Shown here: positions 53,909-63,375 of the stretch, piece by piece
How the letters are laid out: the number at the start of each line of letters is the position of its first letter
How positions within the stretch are numbered: position 1 is the first letter of the stretch
Source: Sulfitobacter noctilucicola
Lineage (GTDB): Bacteria; Pseudomonadota; Alphaproteobacteria; Rhodobacterales; Rhodobacteraceae
Reading direction: 5' to 3'
Length of the DNA: 64,000 bases
Assembly (NCBI RefSeq): GCF_000622385.1
Contig: NZ_JASD01000008.1
Location: forward strand, 2,790,001-2,854,000
Translations under genes and position numbers: made by a program
The notes under the pieces: model-generated
The model's input: the letters and a program-made list of their open reading frames with translations, nothing else
What the model was told of the DNA's origin: nothing
Databases searched by the model: none

Positions 53909-55509
53909 AGTTAACATCACAGGCATTGCCTTCGTCGGAAGCCTACAAAGCGAATGAGGCGGCGCATCTGGCTGCGCTTGGGATTGTGCAGGAAGCAGCG
54001 GAAGCCGCGGCGCTAGGCGGTGGCGAGAAGTCCCGCGCGCGCCATGAAAGCCGTGGCAAGATGCTACCGCGCGAGCGGGTCGCGAACCTGCTTGATCCCG
54101 GATCACCGTTTCTGGAAGTCGGTGCCACCGCAGCGCACGGCTTGTACGACAACGCCGCCCCCTGCGCTGGCGTCATCGCGGGGATCGGACGCGTGCAGGG
54201 ACAGGAAGTTATGGTCGTGTGCAACGATGCGACGGTGAAGGGCGGCACCTATTTCCCGATGACGGTGAAAAAGCACCTGCGCGCCCAAGAGATTGCCGAA
54301 GCCAATCATCTGCCATGTGTCTATCTGGTAGACTCCGGCGGTGCGAACCTGCCGCAGCAGGACGAGGTGTTTCCTGATCGCGACCACTTTGGCGCGATTT
54401 TCTATAATCAGGCGCGGATGTCAGCAAAAGGCATTCCGCAAATTGCGGTGGTTATGGGATCATGCACCGCAGGCGGCGCTTATGTACCGGCGATGTCGGA
54501 CGTGACGATCATTGTAAAAGAGCAGGGCACGATTTTCCTTGCGGGTCCCCCGCTCGTCAAAGCGGCCACGGGCGAGGTTGTGTCAGCCGAGGATCTGGGC
54601 GGCGGCGATGTGCACACACGGTTGAGCGGCGTTGCGGATTATCTGGCCGAGGATGACGGCCACGCGCTTGCACTGGCACGGCGCGCCGTGGGGCAATTGA
54701 ACCGCGCAAAGCCTACGACGGTGCAGTGGGAAACACCCGAAGAGCCTGCCTATGATCCCGCTGAATTGCTGGGCGTTGTGCCAGCGGACTTGCGCACGCC
54801 TTACGATATACGCGAGGTGATCGCGCGTTTGGTGGACGGCTCGCGGTTTGACGAATTCAAGGCGCGGTTTGGTGAGACTTTGGTGACGGGCTTTGCCCAT
54901 GTGAAGGGCTGTCCGGTCGGCATCATCGGCAACAATGGCGTGCTGTTTTCAGAAGCCGCCCAGAAAGGCGCGCATTTTGTCGAGCTTTGTTCGCAGCGGA
55001 ACATCCCCTTGGTGTTCTTGCAGAACATTACTGGCTTTATGGTGGGCCGGAAGTACGAAAACGAAGGGATCGCGCGACACGGTGCCAAGATGGTGACGGC
55101 TGTGGCCTCTACCAACGTGCCGAAAATCACCATGCTGGTGGGTGGCTCTTTCGGGGCCGGTAACTACGGCATGGCGGGGCGGGCCTACCGTCCAAGGTTC
55201 TTGTGGACATGGCCCAACAGCCGGATTTCCGTGATGGGCGGGCCACAGGCGGCGGGCGTTCTGGCGACGGTCAAGCGTGATGCGATCGAACGGGCGGGCG
55301 ATACCTGGTCCGCAGAAGAAGAAGCGAAATTCAAGCAGCCGACGATCGATATGTTCGAGGAGCAGTCGCATCCGCTTTATGCCAGTGCAAGGCTTTGGGA
55401 TGACGGGATCATTGATCCGCGCAAAAGCCGCGATGTGCTGAGCCTGAGCCTGTCTGCGTCTTTGAACGCACCGATTGAAGAGACGAAGTTTGGCGTGTTC
55501 CGCATGTGA
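53905..55509 (+). CDS. mccB: Methylcrotonyl-CoA carboxylase, carboxyltransferase (beta) subunit
   Basis: A 534-residue carboxyltransferase that moves CO2 from biotin to 3-methylcrotonyl-CoA. Two crotonase-like halves are visible: the first with [26 protein letters not shown] and [16 protein letters not shown]; the second with [28 protein letters not shown] and [26 protein letters not shown]. These match MccB rather than propionyl-CoA carboxylase. It overlaps the ligase gene by 4 bp. Confidence 0.94.
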   Translation: MKLTSQALPSSEAYKANEAAHLAALGIVQEAAEAAALGGGEKSRARHESRGKMLPRERVANLLDPGSPFLEVGATAAHGLYDNAAPCAGVIAGIGRVQGQEVMVVCNDATVKGGTYFPMTVKKHLRAQEIAEANHLPCVYLVDSGGANLPQQDEVFPDRDHFGAIFYNQARMSAKGIPQIAVVMGSCTAGGAYVPAMSDVTIIVKEQGTIFLAGPPLVKAATGEVVSAEDLGGGDVHTRLSGVADYLAEDDGHALALARRAVGQLNRAKPTTVQWETPEEPAYDPAELLGVVPADLRTPYDIREVIARLVDGSRFDEFKARFGETLVTGFAHVKGCPVGIIGNNGVLFSEAAQKGAHFVELCSQRNIPLVFLQNITGFMVGRKYENEGIARHGAKMVTAVASTNVPKITMLVGGSFGAGNYGMAGRAYRPRFLWTWPNSRISVMGGPQAAGVLATVKRDAIERAGDTWSAEEEAKFKQPTIDMFEEQSHPLYASARLWDDGIIDPRKSRDVLSLSLSASLNAPIEETKFGVFRM

Positions 55510-55582
55510 TGTTTGAAAGTCGGGCTAATTGGCGCGCAGTGTTCATCGTATGGGCAGGCTGGGTGCATCAGGAGGACGGTGG

Positions 55583-55993
55583 ATGATTTCTGAAAAAGAG
55601 GCGTTGGCAAAGTACCCCGGTGCGGTTTCGTTCCGCTACGGGGATAGTGAGACGTTGAATGCGGAGATACTGGCGCTGGTGCTGGCTGGCAAAAAGACGA
55701 TCACATGCGATGCGGTGGCCGGGTTTGAAGCGCGGGGCGAGGCAAAGCCAGAGCCGGGGCGGACGGATGTCGCGCTGGATTGGGGCGGGCGGCCTGTGGC
55801 GGCGGTCCGCACTGTGGCTGTCGATATCGTCCCTTTTAACAAGATGTCGGAGCAGCTCATCGCGCCACAGGGCGAATTTCGCGACCTTCAAGACTGGCGC
55901 AATGGTTATGAGGCGTATCTCACCCGCGCAGGGATCTTTGCACAGGACGTGGCGATGTTGGTTGAGACGTTTGAAGTGGTTGAACGGTTCTAA
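55583..55993 (+). CDS. ASCH domain protein
   Basis: A 136-residue protein of the ASCH (PUA-like) fold: FRYGDSETLNAEILALVLAGKKTITCDA near the start and later GGRPVAAVRTVAVDIVPFNKMSEQLI. ASCH proteins are thought to bind RNA, and some hydrolyse N4-acetylcytidine. Its presence between the two carboxylase subunit genes is unexpected. The ATG at 55583 follows GGAGGACGG; an upstream start at 55529 is less likely. Functional link to leucine breakdown is not evident. Confidence 0.8.
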   Translation: MISEKEALAKYPGAVSFRYGDSETLNAEILALVLAGKKTITCDAVAGFEARGEAKPEPGRTDVALDWGGRPVAAVRTVAVDIVPFNKMSEQLIAPQGEFRDLQDWRNGYEAYLTRAGIFAQDVAMLVETFEVVERF

Positions 55994-56080
55994 GGGTTTG
56001 AGGCGCTGCCCCATCGTGCATGCGCGACACCCCGTAGTTTAAGAGCCAGATGAAGATAAGAGTGGAGAGGCTGAAAGCTG

Positions 56081-58027
56081 ATGTTTGATACAATCCTGAT
56101 TGCCAACCGGGGCGAGATAGCCTGTCGGGTCATGGAAACGGCGCAAGGTTTGGGCGTGCGCTGTGTCGCAGTCTATTCGGATGCGGATGCACGGGCCAAG
56201 CATGTGGCAATGGCCGATGCGGCAATTCACATCGGCGGGTCAGCCCCGAGCGAGAGTTACCTGCGCGGGGATGTGATCATTCAAGCGGCACTTGATAGTG
56301 GCGCGCAGGCCATTCATCCGGGCTACGGCTTCCTGTCGGAGAACCCTGATTTCGTCGAAGCGGTCGAGGCGGCGGGACTGGTGTTTATCGGTCCGTCTGC
56401 ATCGGCCATCCGCGCCATGGGGCTGAAAGACGCGGCCAAGGCGCTGATGATAAAGGCGGGTGTGCCAGTTGTGCCGGGCTATCACGGCGCGGATCAGGAT
56501 GATGCGCTTTTGGCGGAAGAAGCGGGCAAGATCGGCTATCCGGTATTGATCAAGGCGGTTGCAGGGGGCGGCGGCAAGGGGATGCGCCTTGTTGAGGAGG
56601 CCAAAGGATTTCAGGCGGCGCTCGATTCGGCACGGTCCGAGGCGAAAACGGCATTCGGGAATGCAGATGTGCTGGTCGAGAAATTCGTGGCCAAACCGCG
56701 CCACATCGAAGTGCAGGTCTTCGGCGATGGCTCCAAAGCCGTACATTTGTTCGAACGTGATTGCTCGCTGCAGCGCCGCCATCAGAAGGTGATCGAAGAA
56801 GCTCCAGCCCCCGGCATGACACAAAAGATGCGGGATGCGATGGGCGATGCAGCAGTGAAGGCCGCAGAAGCGATCGGCTATGCCGGGGCTGGCACGGTTG
56901 AATTTATCGTGGATGGATCGGACGGGCTAAGCACTGACGGGTTCTTTTTCATGGAAATGAACACGCGCTTGCAGGTTGAACACCCTGTCACGGAACTTAT
57001 CACCGGCGTTGATTTGGTAGAATGGCAGCTGCGTGTGGCGGCGGGAGAGGCTTTGCCCGCAGCGCAAGAGGACCTGTGCATCAATGGTCATGCGTTCGAG
57101 GCGCGGCTTTATGCCGAAGATGTGCCCGCAGGCTTCCTGCCTGCGACGGGAACGCTAACGCATCTGGCGTTTACGCCGCAAACGCGTGCGGATTCGGGAG
57201 TACGGGCAGGCGATACCATCAGCCCGTTTTACGACCCGATGATCGCCAAGGTGATTGTCCATGGTCCCACGCGGGATGTGGCGTTGGCCAGATTGCGCGC
57301 GGCCCTAAGCGGGTGTCAGGTGGGTGGCACGGTTACGAACCTTGCGTTTCTTGGCGCGCTTGCGGGGCACGAGGGGTTCGGTAAGGGTGATGTGGATACA
57401 GGCCTGATTGCCCGCGATATCGACGCGTTGACCTCTGTGCCAGCGGTCGAGCCGCGGCATGTGGCGCTGGCGGGCATGGCCGCGCTTGGCGTGCTGGAGG
57501 TGAAAGCCGACACTGGCTTTACCCTGTGGCGGGCGCTGCGGCGGTCGGTCACGCTGGCTTGGGGCGGCGAAGAGCATCTGTTGAAGGTGCGCATCATGGG
57601 ACAGGACAAGCAGGTCTGGAGCATCGGTGAGGCGGAAGTTGTGGCAGCGCGGCGCGGCGCGCAATGGATCATCGACGGGCAACCGGCGGCGGATGTCGCG
57701 GTCGCGGGCGGCGTTGTTACGGTGTTCGAGGGCTACGGTATGGCCTTTGACGTCATTGATCCGCTGGCCCGCGCAAGCGGTGCGCAGGGTGACGGCAATC
57801 TGGTCGAGGCCCCGATGCCCGGTCTTGTGCGCACGGTGGATGCCAAGGTCGGCCAAGCAGTGTCAAAAGGGGACCGGCTGGCCGTTCTGGAAGCGATGAA
57901 GATGGAGCATGCGCTGTTGGCAGCGCGGGACGGGATTGTCGCGGAGGTGCTGGCCACCGAGGGCGATCAGGTAGAAGCGGGGGCAGCCCTTGTACGCCTT
58001 GAAGCGGAAGCGGAGGAAGCGGCATGA
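56081..58027 (+). CDS. mccA: Methylcrotonyl-CoA carboxylase, biotin (alpha) subunit
   Basis: A 648-residue subunit with a biotin carboxylase domain (FDTILIANRGEIACRVMETAQ at the start, KAVAGGGGKGMRLV ATP loop, EMNTRLQVEHPVTE) and a C-terminal biotin-carrier domain with EAMKMEH, biotinyl Lys607. It uses ATP and bicarbonate to charge biotin for MccB. The pairing with a leucine-type beta subunit and HMG-CoA lyase identifies it as methylcrotonyl- rather than acetyl-CoA carboxylase. It overlaps the GST gene by 4 bp. Confidence 0.94.
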   Translation: MFDTILIANRGEIACRVMETAQGLGVRCVAVYSDADARAKHVAMADAAIHIGGSAPSESYLRGDVIIQAALDSGAQAIHPGYGFLSENPDFVEAVEAAGLVFIGPSASAIRAMGLKDAAKALMIKAGVPVVPGYHGADQDDALLAEEAGKIGYPVLIKAVAGGGGKGMRLVEEAKGFQAALDSARSEAKTAFGNADVLVEKFVAKPRHIEVQVFGDGSKAVHLFERDCSLQRRHQKVIEEAPAPGMTQKMRDAMGDAAVKAAEAIGYAGAGTVEFIVDGSDGLSTDGFFFMEMNTRLQVEHPVTELITGVDLVEWQLRVAAGEALPAAQEDLCINGHAFEARLYAEDVPAGFLPATGTLTHLAFTPQTRADSGVRAGDTISPFYDPMIAKVIVHGPTRDVALARLRAALSGCQVGGTVTNLAFLGALAGHEGFGKGDVDTGLIARDIDALTSVPAVEPRHVALAGMAALGVLEVKADTGFTLWRALRRSVTLAWGGEEHLLKVRIMGQDKQVWSIGEAEVVAARRGAQWIIDGQPAADVAVAGGVVTVFEGYGMAFDVIDPLARASGAQGDGNLVEAPMPGLVRTVDAKVGQAVSKGDRLAVLEAMKMEHALLAARDGIVAEVLATEGDQVEAGAALVRLEAEAEEAA

Positions 58028-58689
58028 TTACACTGCATCATTGCCCGCAAACGCGCTCCATGCGGACCCTTTGGTTGCTCAACGAATTGGACGTGGAATT
58101 TCAGGTCCGCGTCTATGCTTTTGACCGCTCGCTGCGTGATCCGGCCTATCTGAGCCTGTCGCCCGCAGGCCGTGTCCCTGCGTTGGAGATCGACGGGGAG
58201 CGCATGTTCGAGACAGGTGCCATCACCGAATATCTGTGCGAGCGTTTCTCACCGGACCGGATGGGGCGGTCTGTGACCAGCATGGACCGGATGGCGTGGC
58301 TTGTCTGGGTGCATTTTGCGGAAACCATCAGCCAGCATACGGCGGCATTGACCCAACAGCATGTGGCGCTGCGCGAGGATTCGATGCGCAGCCCGATTGT
58401 GATGAAGCTGGAGGCGGCGCGGGTCGCCAAATGTTATGACGCGCTTGAGGCGCGGTTGAGCACGCCGGTAGAAAACCGCGACTATCTGCTGACCAGCGGC
58501 TTTTCGGCGGCGGATATTTCCTGCGGGCAGGCGGTGTACATGTCGCGATTCTTTGTAACGCTCGATAACCACCCTGCGGTGGCGGAATGGTATGAGCGAA
58601 TTACGGAGCGGCAGAGCTTCAAGGATGCCCTGCCGATCGGGGACGGGATCTACGAAAAGGATTTTTATGAACCTTGGCCTTTGGACTGA
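58024..58689 (+). CDS. Glutathione S-transferase family protein
   Basis: A 221-residue two-domain GST. The N-terminal thioredoxin-like domain has HHCPQTRSMRTLWLLNELDVEFQV, LSPAGRVPALEIDGERMFETGAITEYLCERF; an all-helical domain follows, with FSAADISCGQAVYMS as the N-capping motif. A Ser or Cys near residue 8-13 probably contacts glutathione. Coupled to mccA by a 4-bp overlap. Its role in leucine breakdown is unclear; handling of reactive thioesters is one guess. Confidence 0.88.
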   Translation: MITLHHCPQTRSMRTLWLLNELDVEFQVRVYAFDRSLRDPAYLSLSPAGRVPALEIDGERMFETGAITEYLCERFSPDRMGRSVTSMDRMAWLVWVHFAETISQHTAALTQQHVALREDSMRSPIVMKLEAARVAKCYDALEARLSTPVENRDYLLTSGFSAADISCGQAVYMSRFFVTLDNHPAVAEWYERITERQSFKDALPIGDGIYEKDFYEPWPLD

Positions 58690-58741
58690 GACGCGGATCG
58701 TGCAAGGGTGATTTCAGACAGCTCAATAGGGGGAATGTGCG

Positions 58742-59599
58742 GTGTCTTTGGGACCATGTGAGATTTTCGAAGTGGGGCCGCGCGACGGGCTGCAGAACGA
58801 AGGGCGGGAAATTCCTGTGGCCGAAAAGGTCGCCTTGATCGACAAGCTGTCGCAGGCGGGGTTCCGGCGGATTGAATGCGCTAGCTTTGTCAGCCCCAAA
58901 TGGGTGCCCCAGATGGCAGGCTCGGGCGAGGTGATGGCCGCGATCAAACGGGTTGACGGGGTGCGCTATGCGGCGCTGACACCGAACACCAAGGGGTACG
59001 AGGCCGCGCTTGAGGCGCAGGTTGACGAGATTGCGGTTTTCGGATCGGCCTCCGAAGGGTTCAGCCAGAAAAACATCAACGCGAGCATTGCGGAAAGTCT
59101 GGAGCGTTTCGCACCTGTGCTTGAGGATGCGCGCCACCGCGATATTCCGGTACGCGGGTATGTCTCCTGTGTGGTGGAGTGTCCCTATGACGGGGCTGTG
59201 GCCCCTGCGGCGGTGGCCGAGGTGGCGGACAAGTTGTTCGCAATGGGATGTTACGAGATTTCACTGGGTGACACCATCGGGGCAGGGACGCCGGATAGCA
59301 TCGCACGGATGCTGCTGGCGGTGCGCGATGTGGTGCCGGCAGGGCGGCTTGCGGGCCATTATCACGACACACACGGCCGCGCGATGGCCAATATCGATGC
59401 GTCGTTGTCGCTGGGGTTGCGGGTATTTGATGCGGCCGTTGGCGGGTTGGGCGGATGCCCCTATGCGCCGGGTGCTGCGGGCAATGTGGCCACTGAAGCT
59501 GTGAACAAACACCTAACCGCGCTGGGATATGAAACAGGTCTGGATCAGGCCGTGTTGGAAAAAGCCGCAGAAATGGCGCGGGCACTGCGAGGCGAATGA
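58742..59599 (+). CDS. Hydroxymethylglutaryl-CoA lyase
   Basis: A 285-residue TIM-barrel lyase that splits HMG-CoA into acetoacetate and acetyl-CoA, the last step of leucine degradation. Motifs: FEVGPRDGLQNEGREIPVAEKV at the start, CVVECPYDGAVAP, ISLGDTIGAGTPDSIARML, HYHDTHGRAMAN with metal-binding histidines, and GGLGGCPYAPGAAGNVATE with the active-site cysteine. The start is GTG. It overlaps the enoyl-CoA hydratase gene by 4 bp. Confidence 0.94.
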   Translation: MSLGPCEIFEVGPRDGLQNEGREIPVAEKVALIDKLSQAGFRRIECASFVSPKWVPQMAGSGEVMAAIKRVDGVRYAALTPNTKGYEAALEAQVDEIAVFGSASEGFSQKNINASIAESLERFAPVLEDARHRDIPVRGYVSCVVECPYDGAVAPAAVAEVADKLFAMGCYEISLGDTIGAGTPDSIARMLLAVRDVVPAGRLAGHYHDTHGRAMANIDASLSLGLRVFDAAVGGLGGCPYAPGAAGNVATEAVNKHLTALGYETGLDQAVLEKAAEMARALRGE

Positions 59600-60381
59600 T
59601 GTTCGAGACGATCAAGATCGAGACCGATGCACGCGGCGTCGCAACACTGACGCTGGCGCGGGAAGACAAGCACAACGCCATGTCGGCGCAGATGCTGGCG
59701 GAGCTGACGCAGGCCGCAGCAGATCTCGGGGCAGATGAGCGGGTGCGCGTTGTGGTGCTGACCGGTGCGGGCAAGTCGTTCTGCGCGGGCGGTGATCTGG
59801 GCTGGATGCGCGATCAGCGCGACATGGATGCGGACACGCGCAGCAAAGAAGCGGGCAAGCTCGCCACGATGCTGGGGGCGCTCAATACATTGCCGAAACC
59901 TCTTATCGGTAAGGTGCAGGGCAATGCCTTTGGCGGGGGCGTCGGTATGGCGTCGGTCTGTGACGTAGCGATCGGTGTCGACAGCCTCAAGATGGGATTG
60001 ACCGAAACACGGCTGGGGATCATTCCGGCGACCATCGGGCCCTACGTCATCGCGCGTATGGGAGAGGGGCGTGCGCGGCGCGTCTTCATGTCGGGACGGC
60101 TGTTTGGTGCTGAAGAGGCGGTGGATCTGGGGCTGCTGGCACGGGCTGTGCCTGCGGAGGCGCTGGATGCGGCGGTCGAGGCCGAAGTCGTGCCCTATCT
60201 TTCCTGTGCGCCCGGCGCTGTGGCCGCCGCGAAAAAGCTGGCGCTGGATCTGGGGGGGCTCGCAACGCAGGAGGCTGTGGCATTGTCGATTGCGGCATTG
60301 TCCGCGCGGTGGGAGACCGAAGAGGCAGCCGAAGGGATCGGCGCGTTCTTTGACAAGCGCAAAGCGGCGTGGATGGTTTGA
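59596..60381 (+). CDS. Enoyl-CoA hydratase, probable methylglutaconyl-CoA hydratase
   Basis: A 261-residue crotonase-fold enzyme. FCAGGDLGWMRDQRD forms the oxyanion hole, and GNAFGGGVGMASVCDVAIGVDSLKMGLTETRLGIIPATIGPYVI carries the catalytic glutamates. Position after MccAB and HMG-CoA lyase points to hydration of 3-methylglutaconyl-CoA. Two adjacent ATG codons (59596 and 59599) could start it; both overlap the lyase stop. Confidence 0.9.
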   Translation: MMFETIKIETDARGVATLTLAREDKHNAMSAQMLAELTQAAADLGADERVRVVVLTGAGKSFCAGGDLGWMRDQRDMDADTRSKEAGKLATMLGALNTLPKPLIGKVQGNAFGGGVGMASVCDVAIGVDSLKMGLTETRLGIIPATIGPYVIARMGEGRARRVFMSGRLFGAEEAVDLGLLARAVPAEALDAAVEAEVVPYLSCAPGAVAAAKKLALDLGGLATQEAVALSIAALSARWETEEAAEGIGAFFDKRKAAWMV

Positions 60382-60395
60382 GGATAAGCGCTGAC

Positions 60396-60488
60396 GTGCC
60401 ACTCAAGAAGCTTCTTGAAGACCAGCTGCAAAAGTTGCGGGAGAAATATTGGAGAGGAGCAACGGAAAAAACTGCGTCGTCCGTTTAA
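60396..60488 (+). CDS. Possible 30-residue amphipathic peptide
   Basis: A GTG-initiated frame encoding a charged, helix-forming peptide (PLKKLLEDQLQKLREKYWRG core), 15 bp after the hydratase stop. A 16-bp perfect palindrome, TCAAGAAGCTTCTTGA (60403-60418), lies within it and may be the true functional element. GAGGA is 13 bases from the GTG, rather far. It could be coincidence or a remnant. Confidence 0.2.
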   Translation: MPLKKLLEDQLQKLREKYWRGATEKTASSV

Positions 60489-60534
60489 CGATCGCAACGC
60501 TACGCCGTGATCAGCCCGACAGAATGGAAACCCG

Positions 60535-61506
60535 ATGAAACACCTTTTCCTGCTCCCCATGGTTCTTTGCCTTGCTTCGCCACTATACGCTGATGCGGGC
60601 GGAGACAGGTTGCACAAGATCGCGCATTTCTTTGAAGATGCGAACGTCCTCAGCGGACCGACTTTGGTTCCATGTACCCTGTCGCGGGGCACAGAGACGG
60701 AGTGCTTTTCCATCACCGTCAAAGCAGAGCCAAAAGACTATACGCCCGGCCCTTGGTGTCCGACGTCGGTGACAGATAACGCGGACAAAGGCGGTATCTG
60801 GCTCAAGGACGGTGAAGTTCTGGATGTCGACGGTGCCTTTATTACAAACCTGCCCACGCTGTTCGACGATGAGGATTGGCAGCTTTTTGATCCGGCAACG
60901 GGTGATGTGCGCGTGACAGACACCAAAGCGGCCTGCGAAGCTGCTGCACGGCCGGATGTTGATCCCGAATACAACAATTATTGCGTGCAGTGCCTGCCTG
61001 AGTATATGGCCGAGGATGCCTCCATGACCTACGTAATTCCGCTTGAGCCTCAGGATTCGTGGCTGACCAATAGTGCAAGATCCGGTTCGGGGATTGCGCG
61101 CAACGGGATCAGACTGGACGGACCTGCGCCGGTTGATGCGATTCTCGATGCGCATACCATTGCGCCCTTCGACGATTGCGGAGGCCATGTGAACACACAT
61201 GTGGGATATCACTACCACGCGGTGACCGATTGTCTGGGCGGCGCTGTGGCAGACGGCGGGGACGCCGTGCATATCGGGATTGCGATGGACGGCTATGACA
61301 TCTTTTCCCACATGCTGGTGGACGGGACGACCCCGACCGATCTGGATAAGTGCAACGGGCACGTATCGGAAGGTGTCGGATATCACTACCACGCAGGGGC
61401 GCCGGGCTCGAACGCGATTCTAGGCTGCCTGAAGGCGGAAACAGGCTGTTCATCGGAAAATCCCGATGCGGTTTGTGACGCGACTGCACGGCCACCGCGC
61501 CCCTGA
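60535..61506 (+). CDS. Secreted YHYH domain protein
   Basis: A 323-residue exported protein with signal peptide MKHLFLLPMVLCLASPLYA. It holds two YHYH motifs at 225-228 and 283-286, each preceded by a Cys-Gly/Asn-Gly-His pattern (DDCGGHVNTHVGYHYH, DKCNGHVSEGVGYHYH), which look like a tandem duplication and could bind metal. At least ten cysteines suggest disulfides. Family function is unknown. It stands alone between the leucine operon and nuoA. Confidence 0.8.
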   Translation: MKHLFLLPMVLCLASPLYADAGGDRLHKIAHFFEDANVLSGPTLVPCTLSRGTETECFSITVKAEPKDYTPGPWCPTSVTDNADKGGIWLKDGEVLDVDGAFITNLPTLFDDEDWQLFDPATGDVRVTDTKAACEAAARPDVDPEYNNYCVQCLPEYMAEDASMTYVIPLEPQDSWLTNSARSGSGIARNGIRLDGPAPVDAILDAHTIAPFDDCGGHVNTHVGYHYHAVTDCLGGAVADGGDAVHIGIAMDGYDIFSHMLVDGTTPTDLDKCNGHVSEGVGYHYHAGAPGSNAILGCLKAETGCSSENPDAVCDATARPPRP

Positions 61507-61515
61507 TTGCCCGGG

Positions 61516-61546
61516 GCATCTGTTCCGCCCGTCGGAGAACAGATGC
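61516..61546 (+). terminator. Stem-loop after the YHYH gene
   Basis: Perfect 10-bp arms GCATCTGTTC/GAACAGATGC lie ten bases after the YHYH stop. No real T-run follows (GACCCATTTCC), so it may be a Rho-linked or processing structure that insulates the nuo operon. Confidence 0.45.
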
Positions 61547-61571
61547 GACCCATTTCCTCACCCTGATCCCG

Positions 61572-61600
61572 TTGACCCTTGCCGCGGCACGGGGTAGACC
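61572..61600 (+). promoter_or_regulatory. Candidate nuo operon promoter
   Basis: TTGACC (61572-61577) and TAGACC (61595-61600) are 17 bp apart, about 67 bp before nuoA. The -10 box is weak. No operator-like repeat is visible beside it. Confidence 0.35.
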
Positions 61601-61666
61601 CGACTTCAAGTCTGTTGCCAGCTGCTCGAATGCCTCAAGAGTGGCCTAGCCCCAAAGGAGCCTCCC

Positions 61667-62032
61667 TTGGACGATATGCTGCGGGAATACCTGCCAATCC
61701 TTGTTTTTCTGGCCGTTGCCATTGGTTTGGGCCTTGTTTTGATCCTTGCTGCGGTGGTGGTTGCTGTGCGCAACCCTGACCCGGAAAAAGTGTCTGCCTA
61801 CGAATGTGGATTCAACGCATTTGATGATGCGCGGATGAAGTTCGACGTGCGTTTCTATCTCGTGTCAATTTTGTTCATTATTTTCGATCTCGAAATCGCG
61901 TTTCTTTTCCCTTGGGCCGTGGCGTTCAAGGATATCTCGATGGTGGGTTTCTGGTCGATGATGGTGTTCCTTGGCGTGCTGACCGCAGGTTTTGCATATG
62001 AGTGGAAAAAAGGAGCGCTGGAATGGCAGTAA
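61667..62032 (+). CDS. nuoA: NADH-quinone oxidoreductase subunit A
   Basis: A 121-residue complex I membrane subunit with three helices (about 9-32, 62-83, 90-110). It contains [36 protein letters not shown], the conserved loop and acidic helix of NuoA/ND3. The TTG at 61667 has an AGGAG site six bases upstream and gives the usual alphaproteobacterial N-terminus, so it is preferred over the ATG at 61676. Its end overlaps nuoB by 10 bp. Confidence 0.95.
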   Translation: MDDMLREYLPILVFLAVAIGLGLVLILAAVVVAVRNPDPEKVSAYECGFNAFDDARMKFDVRFYLVSILFIIFDLEIAFLFPWAVAFKDISMVGFWSMMVFLGVLTAGFAYEWKKGALEWQ

Positions 62033-62568
62033 CGGACGCAGGCGTTGCGGGCGGCTACAAGGCTGGTCCCGACCGCGAGGTTGCCACGCAAGAGCTGAAC
62101 GCGGCTTTGCAGGACAAGGGGTTTCTGGTCACGTCATCCGCTGATGTAATCAATTGGGCGCGCACCGGTTCTCTGCACTGGATGACCTTCGGCTTGGCCT
62201 GTTGTGCGGTCGAAATGATGCACACCTCCATGCCGCGCTATGACCTTGAACGGTTCGGGACAGCGCCACGTGCTTCCCCGCGTCAGTCGGACCTGATGAT
62301 CGTGGCCGGCACGCTGACCAACAAAATGGCACCGGCGCTGCGCAAGGTCTACGACCAGATGCCGGAGCCGCGCTATGTGATCTCGATGGGGTCCTGTGCG
62401 AACGGTGGCGGCTATTACCACTACAGCTACTCCGTGGTGCGTGGGTGTGACCGGATCGTTCCGGTAGACATTTATGTACCCGGCTGCCCTCCGACGGCTG
62501 AAGCGCTGCTTTACGGCATCTTGCAGCTTCAAAAGAAGATGCGCCGGACAGGGACGATCGTTCGATGA
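62023..62568 (+). CDS. nuoB: NADH-quinone oxidoreductase subunit B
   Basis: A 181-residue peripheral subunit that carries iron-sulfur cluster N2, the final electron donor to quinone. Cluster cysteines appear in [10 protein letters not shown] (paired cysteines), [22 protein letters not shown] and [13 protein letters not shown]. The ATG at 62023 lies inside the end of nuoA behind an AAAGGAG site. It is followed by nuoC after 25 bp. Confidence 0.96.
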   Translation: MAVTDAGVAGGYKAGPDREVATQELNAALQDKGFLVTSSADVINWARTGSLHWMTFGLACCAVEMMHTSMPRYDLERFGTAPRASPRQSDLMIVAGTLTNKMAPALRKVYDQMPEPRYVISMGSCANGGGYYHYSYSVVRGCDRIVPVDIYVPGCPPTAEALLYGILQLQKKMRRTGTIVR

Positions 62569-62593
62569 ATAGGGCGTCTGAAAGGAATCTACG

Positions 62594-63202
62594 ATGAGTG
62601 ACGCACTGCAAGAACTTGGTGCCTATATCGAGGCAAAACGCCCGGATTGTGTGCTGTCTTGGGATGTGACCCGTGGGGAATTGAACCTGAACGTCACGTT
62701 GACCAACATCGCGGGTCTGGTGGAGTTTCTGAGAGGTGACGCCACATGCCGTTTTTCAACGCTGGTGGATATCACTGCGGTGGACCACACAGGTCGCGCC
62801 AAGCGGTTTGATGTCGTCTACCACCTGCTCAGCATGTATCAGAACCACCGCATTCGCCTGCGTGTGGCTGTGCGCGAAAAGGACATGGTCCCGTCGCTGG
62901 TCGATGTGCATCCTTCGGCCAACTGGTTCGAGCGTGAAATCTTTGACATGTTCGGGATCTTGTTCTCGGGCCATCCAGATTTGCGCCGTATCCTGACGGA
63001 TTACGGCTTTCGCGGCTATCCGCTGCGCAAGGACTTCCCGACAACGGGTTATACCGAAGTGCGTTATGACGAGGTTGAAAAGCGGGTTGTCTATGAACCT
63101 GTGAGCCTTGTTCAGGAATATCGCCAGTTCGACTTTATGTCACCGTGGGAAGGGGCCGAGTATATCCTGCCCGGTGACGACAAGGCCGAAGGAGCTAAGT
63201 AA
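62594..63202 (+). CDS. nuoC: NADH-quinone oxidoreductase subunit C
   Basis: A 202-residue peripheral complex I subunit, separate from NuoD as in most alphaproteobacteria. Motifs: [65 protein letters not shown] (the 30-kDa subunit signature). A GAAAGGAA site precedes the ATG. The stop shares a base with the start of the next small frame (TAATG). Confidence 0.95.
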   Translation: MSDALQELGAYIEAKRPDCVLSWDVTRGELNLNVTLTNIAGLVEFLRGDATCRFSTLVDITAVDHTGRAKRFDVVYHLLSMYQNHRIRLRVAVREKDMVPSLVDVHPSANWFEREIFDMFGILFSGHPDLRRILTDYGFRGYPLRKDFPTTGYTEVRYDEVEKRVVYEPVSLVQEYRQFDFMSPWEGAEYILPGDDKAEGAK

Positions 63203-63375
63203 TGGGGGGCGTTTGGTGGCTGATATTATCTGCACTAACGGCCATTCCGATGCTCAAGCTGCTGCCGTTCTTCGGCATCAACAAATATTGGGCTGCGGCC
63301 TGTCTGGTCCCGTTTGGCACGATTGCCTTGCTGTGGTGGATGGGCATGCGGTTGCAAGAATTGGAGAAGCTATGA
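63202..63375 (+). CDS. 57-residue membrane protein within the nuo operon
   Basis: A short frame (ATG at 63202) encoding two hydrophobic stretches, GVWWLILSALTAIPMLKLLPFF and AAACLVPFGTIALLWWMGM, joined by GINKYW, and ending RLQELEKL. It starts in the nuoC stop (TAATG) behind a GAAGGAG site and overlaps the next small frame by ATGA, so it is clearly translated from the operon by context. It may be an accessory membrane protein of complex I or an assembly factor; no family is recognised. Confidence 0.6.
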   Translation: MGGVWWLILSALTAIPMLKLLPFFGINKYWAAACLVPFGTIALLWWMGMRLQELEKL

